DNA from: JBBSDV01 sp038240335
Lineage (GTDB): Bacteria; Chloroflexota; Dehalococcoidia; DSTF01; JACRBR01
Direction of reading: 5' to 3'
Assembly (NCBI GenBank): GCA_038240335.1
Contig: JBBSDV010000086.1
Location: forward strand, 1-13,459
Length of the DNA: 13,459 nucleotides
Below the pieces are notes generated by a model. It saw only the letters and a program-made list of their open reading frames with translations, did no database searches and was not told the DNA's origin. The position numbers and the translations under genes are program-made. Shown piece by piece: positions 13,179 to 13,459 of this stretch (position 1 is the stretch's first letter; each line of letters begins with the position of its first letter).

Positions 13179-13459
13179 ATGATGGGCCAGCGGGACTTCG
13201 AGACCAAGCTCTACTACCAGCTGTCACTCGACGCGCTCGTACCCGAAGACCACTTGCTGCGGCGCATCGCTGAAGCCGTCGACTTCTCCTTTGCCCGGCC
13301 ACTCTGACGCCCCTTCTACAGCCATACGTGTCAGCCGTCCGTCGATCCCGTCGTCATCATCAAGATGCTACTGCTGGGCTACCTCTACGGGATCACGTCC
13401 GAGCGGCGCCTGGCCGAGGAGGTGCGCCTGCATCTGGGCTACCCCTGGTTCCTGGGCTA
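13179..13459 (+). pseudogene. IS1182-type transposase, N-terminal part with internal stop, cut by right edge
   Basis: ATG at 13179 opens MMGQRDFETKLYYQLSLDAL then VPEDHLLRRIAEAVDFSFAR, the standard N-terminus of IS1182-family transposases. TGA at 13305-13307 stops the frame after 42 codons. The same frame resumes with RPFYSHTCQPSVDPVVIIKM and LLLGYLYGITSERRLAEEVR, the conserved DUF772-like region, and is open to the window edge. Relatives carry a residue where the stop stands, so TGC or TGT to TGA is the likely change. The catalytic DDE part is outside the window. No terminal inverted repeat was identified upstream. The copy is probably inactive unless the stop is a sequence error. Confidence 0.85.

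Noticed and set aside
1..13459. CRISPR array, tRNA or rRNA genes
   Set aside because: No regularly spaced repeats and no tRNA- or rRNA-like conserved sequence was seen on either strand.

Overview
The window is GC-rich bacterial DNA with compact, overlapping genes, an alternative GTG start and probably a TTG start. It holds no rRNA, tRNA or other strong taxonomic marker. The gene mix (TreT-like glycosyltransferase, SPW/VKOR fusion, Rieske-less cytochrome b, NnrS, IS1182-type transposase) would fit an environmental Chloroflexota- or Actinobacteria-like lineage, but that is inference.

Positions 1-1550 form a decayed junction. A TreT-type trehalose/glycosyl transferase runs off the left edge on the minus strand. 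Just upstream of it lie a 29-residue relic of a galT start, a CsoR-like metal-sensor relic with a G/C-tract dyad in front of it, and, on the plus strand, the frameshifted C-terminal part of a 6-phosphogluconate dehydrogenase. Positions 1613-4956 are plus-strand genes: an extended-SDR epimerase/dehydratase, an overlapping SPW-VKOR-SPW membrane protein with a Met/His-rich N-terminus, and a rhodanese lipoprotein.

Positions 4957-6348 are a scrambled, gene-poor island. It contains a Fur-box-like dyad, an RDD-family gene on the minus strand whose 3' end is frameshifted, and two inverted relics of one coding motif (DYRxLLLRFAGT) flanking that gene. Positions 6349-11383 are a tightly packed plus-strand operon: UbiE/PmtA-like methyltransferase, cytochrome b, a small two-helix membrane protein, a secreted Ig-like protein with a C-terminal anchor, an ABC ATPase, two ABC permeases and a SHOCT-domain membrane peptide. 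An NnrS-family protein follows from its own putative promoter. The right edge cuts an IS1182-type transposase that already carries an in-frame stop.

The most system-like part is the 6349-11383 operon. It has a cytochrome b with b6-like heme spacing but no PEWY motif and no Rieske partner, translationally linked to a secreted protein with a predicted N-terminal histidine and to a two-permease ABC exporter. A copper or redox theme (CsoR relic, Met/His-rich segment, N-terminal His, NnrS) is suggestive but not proven.
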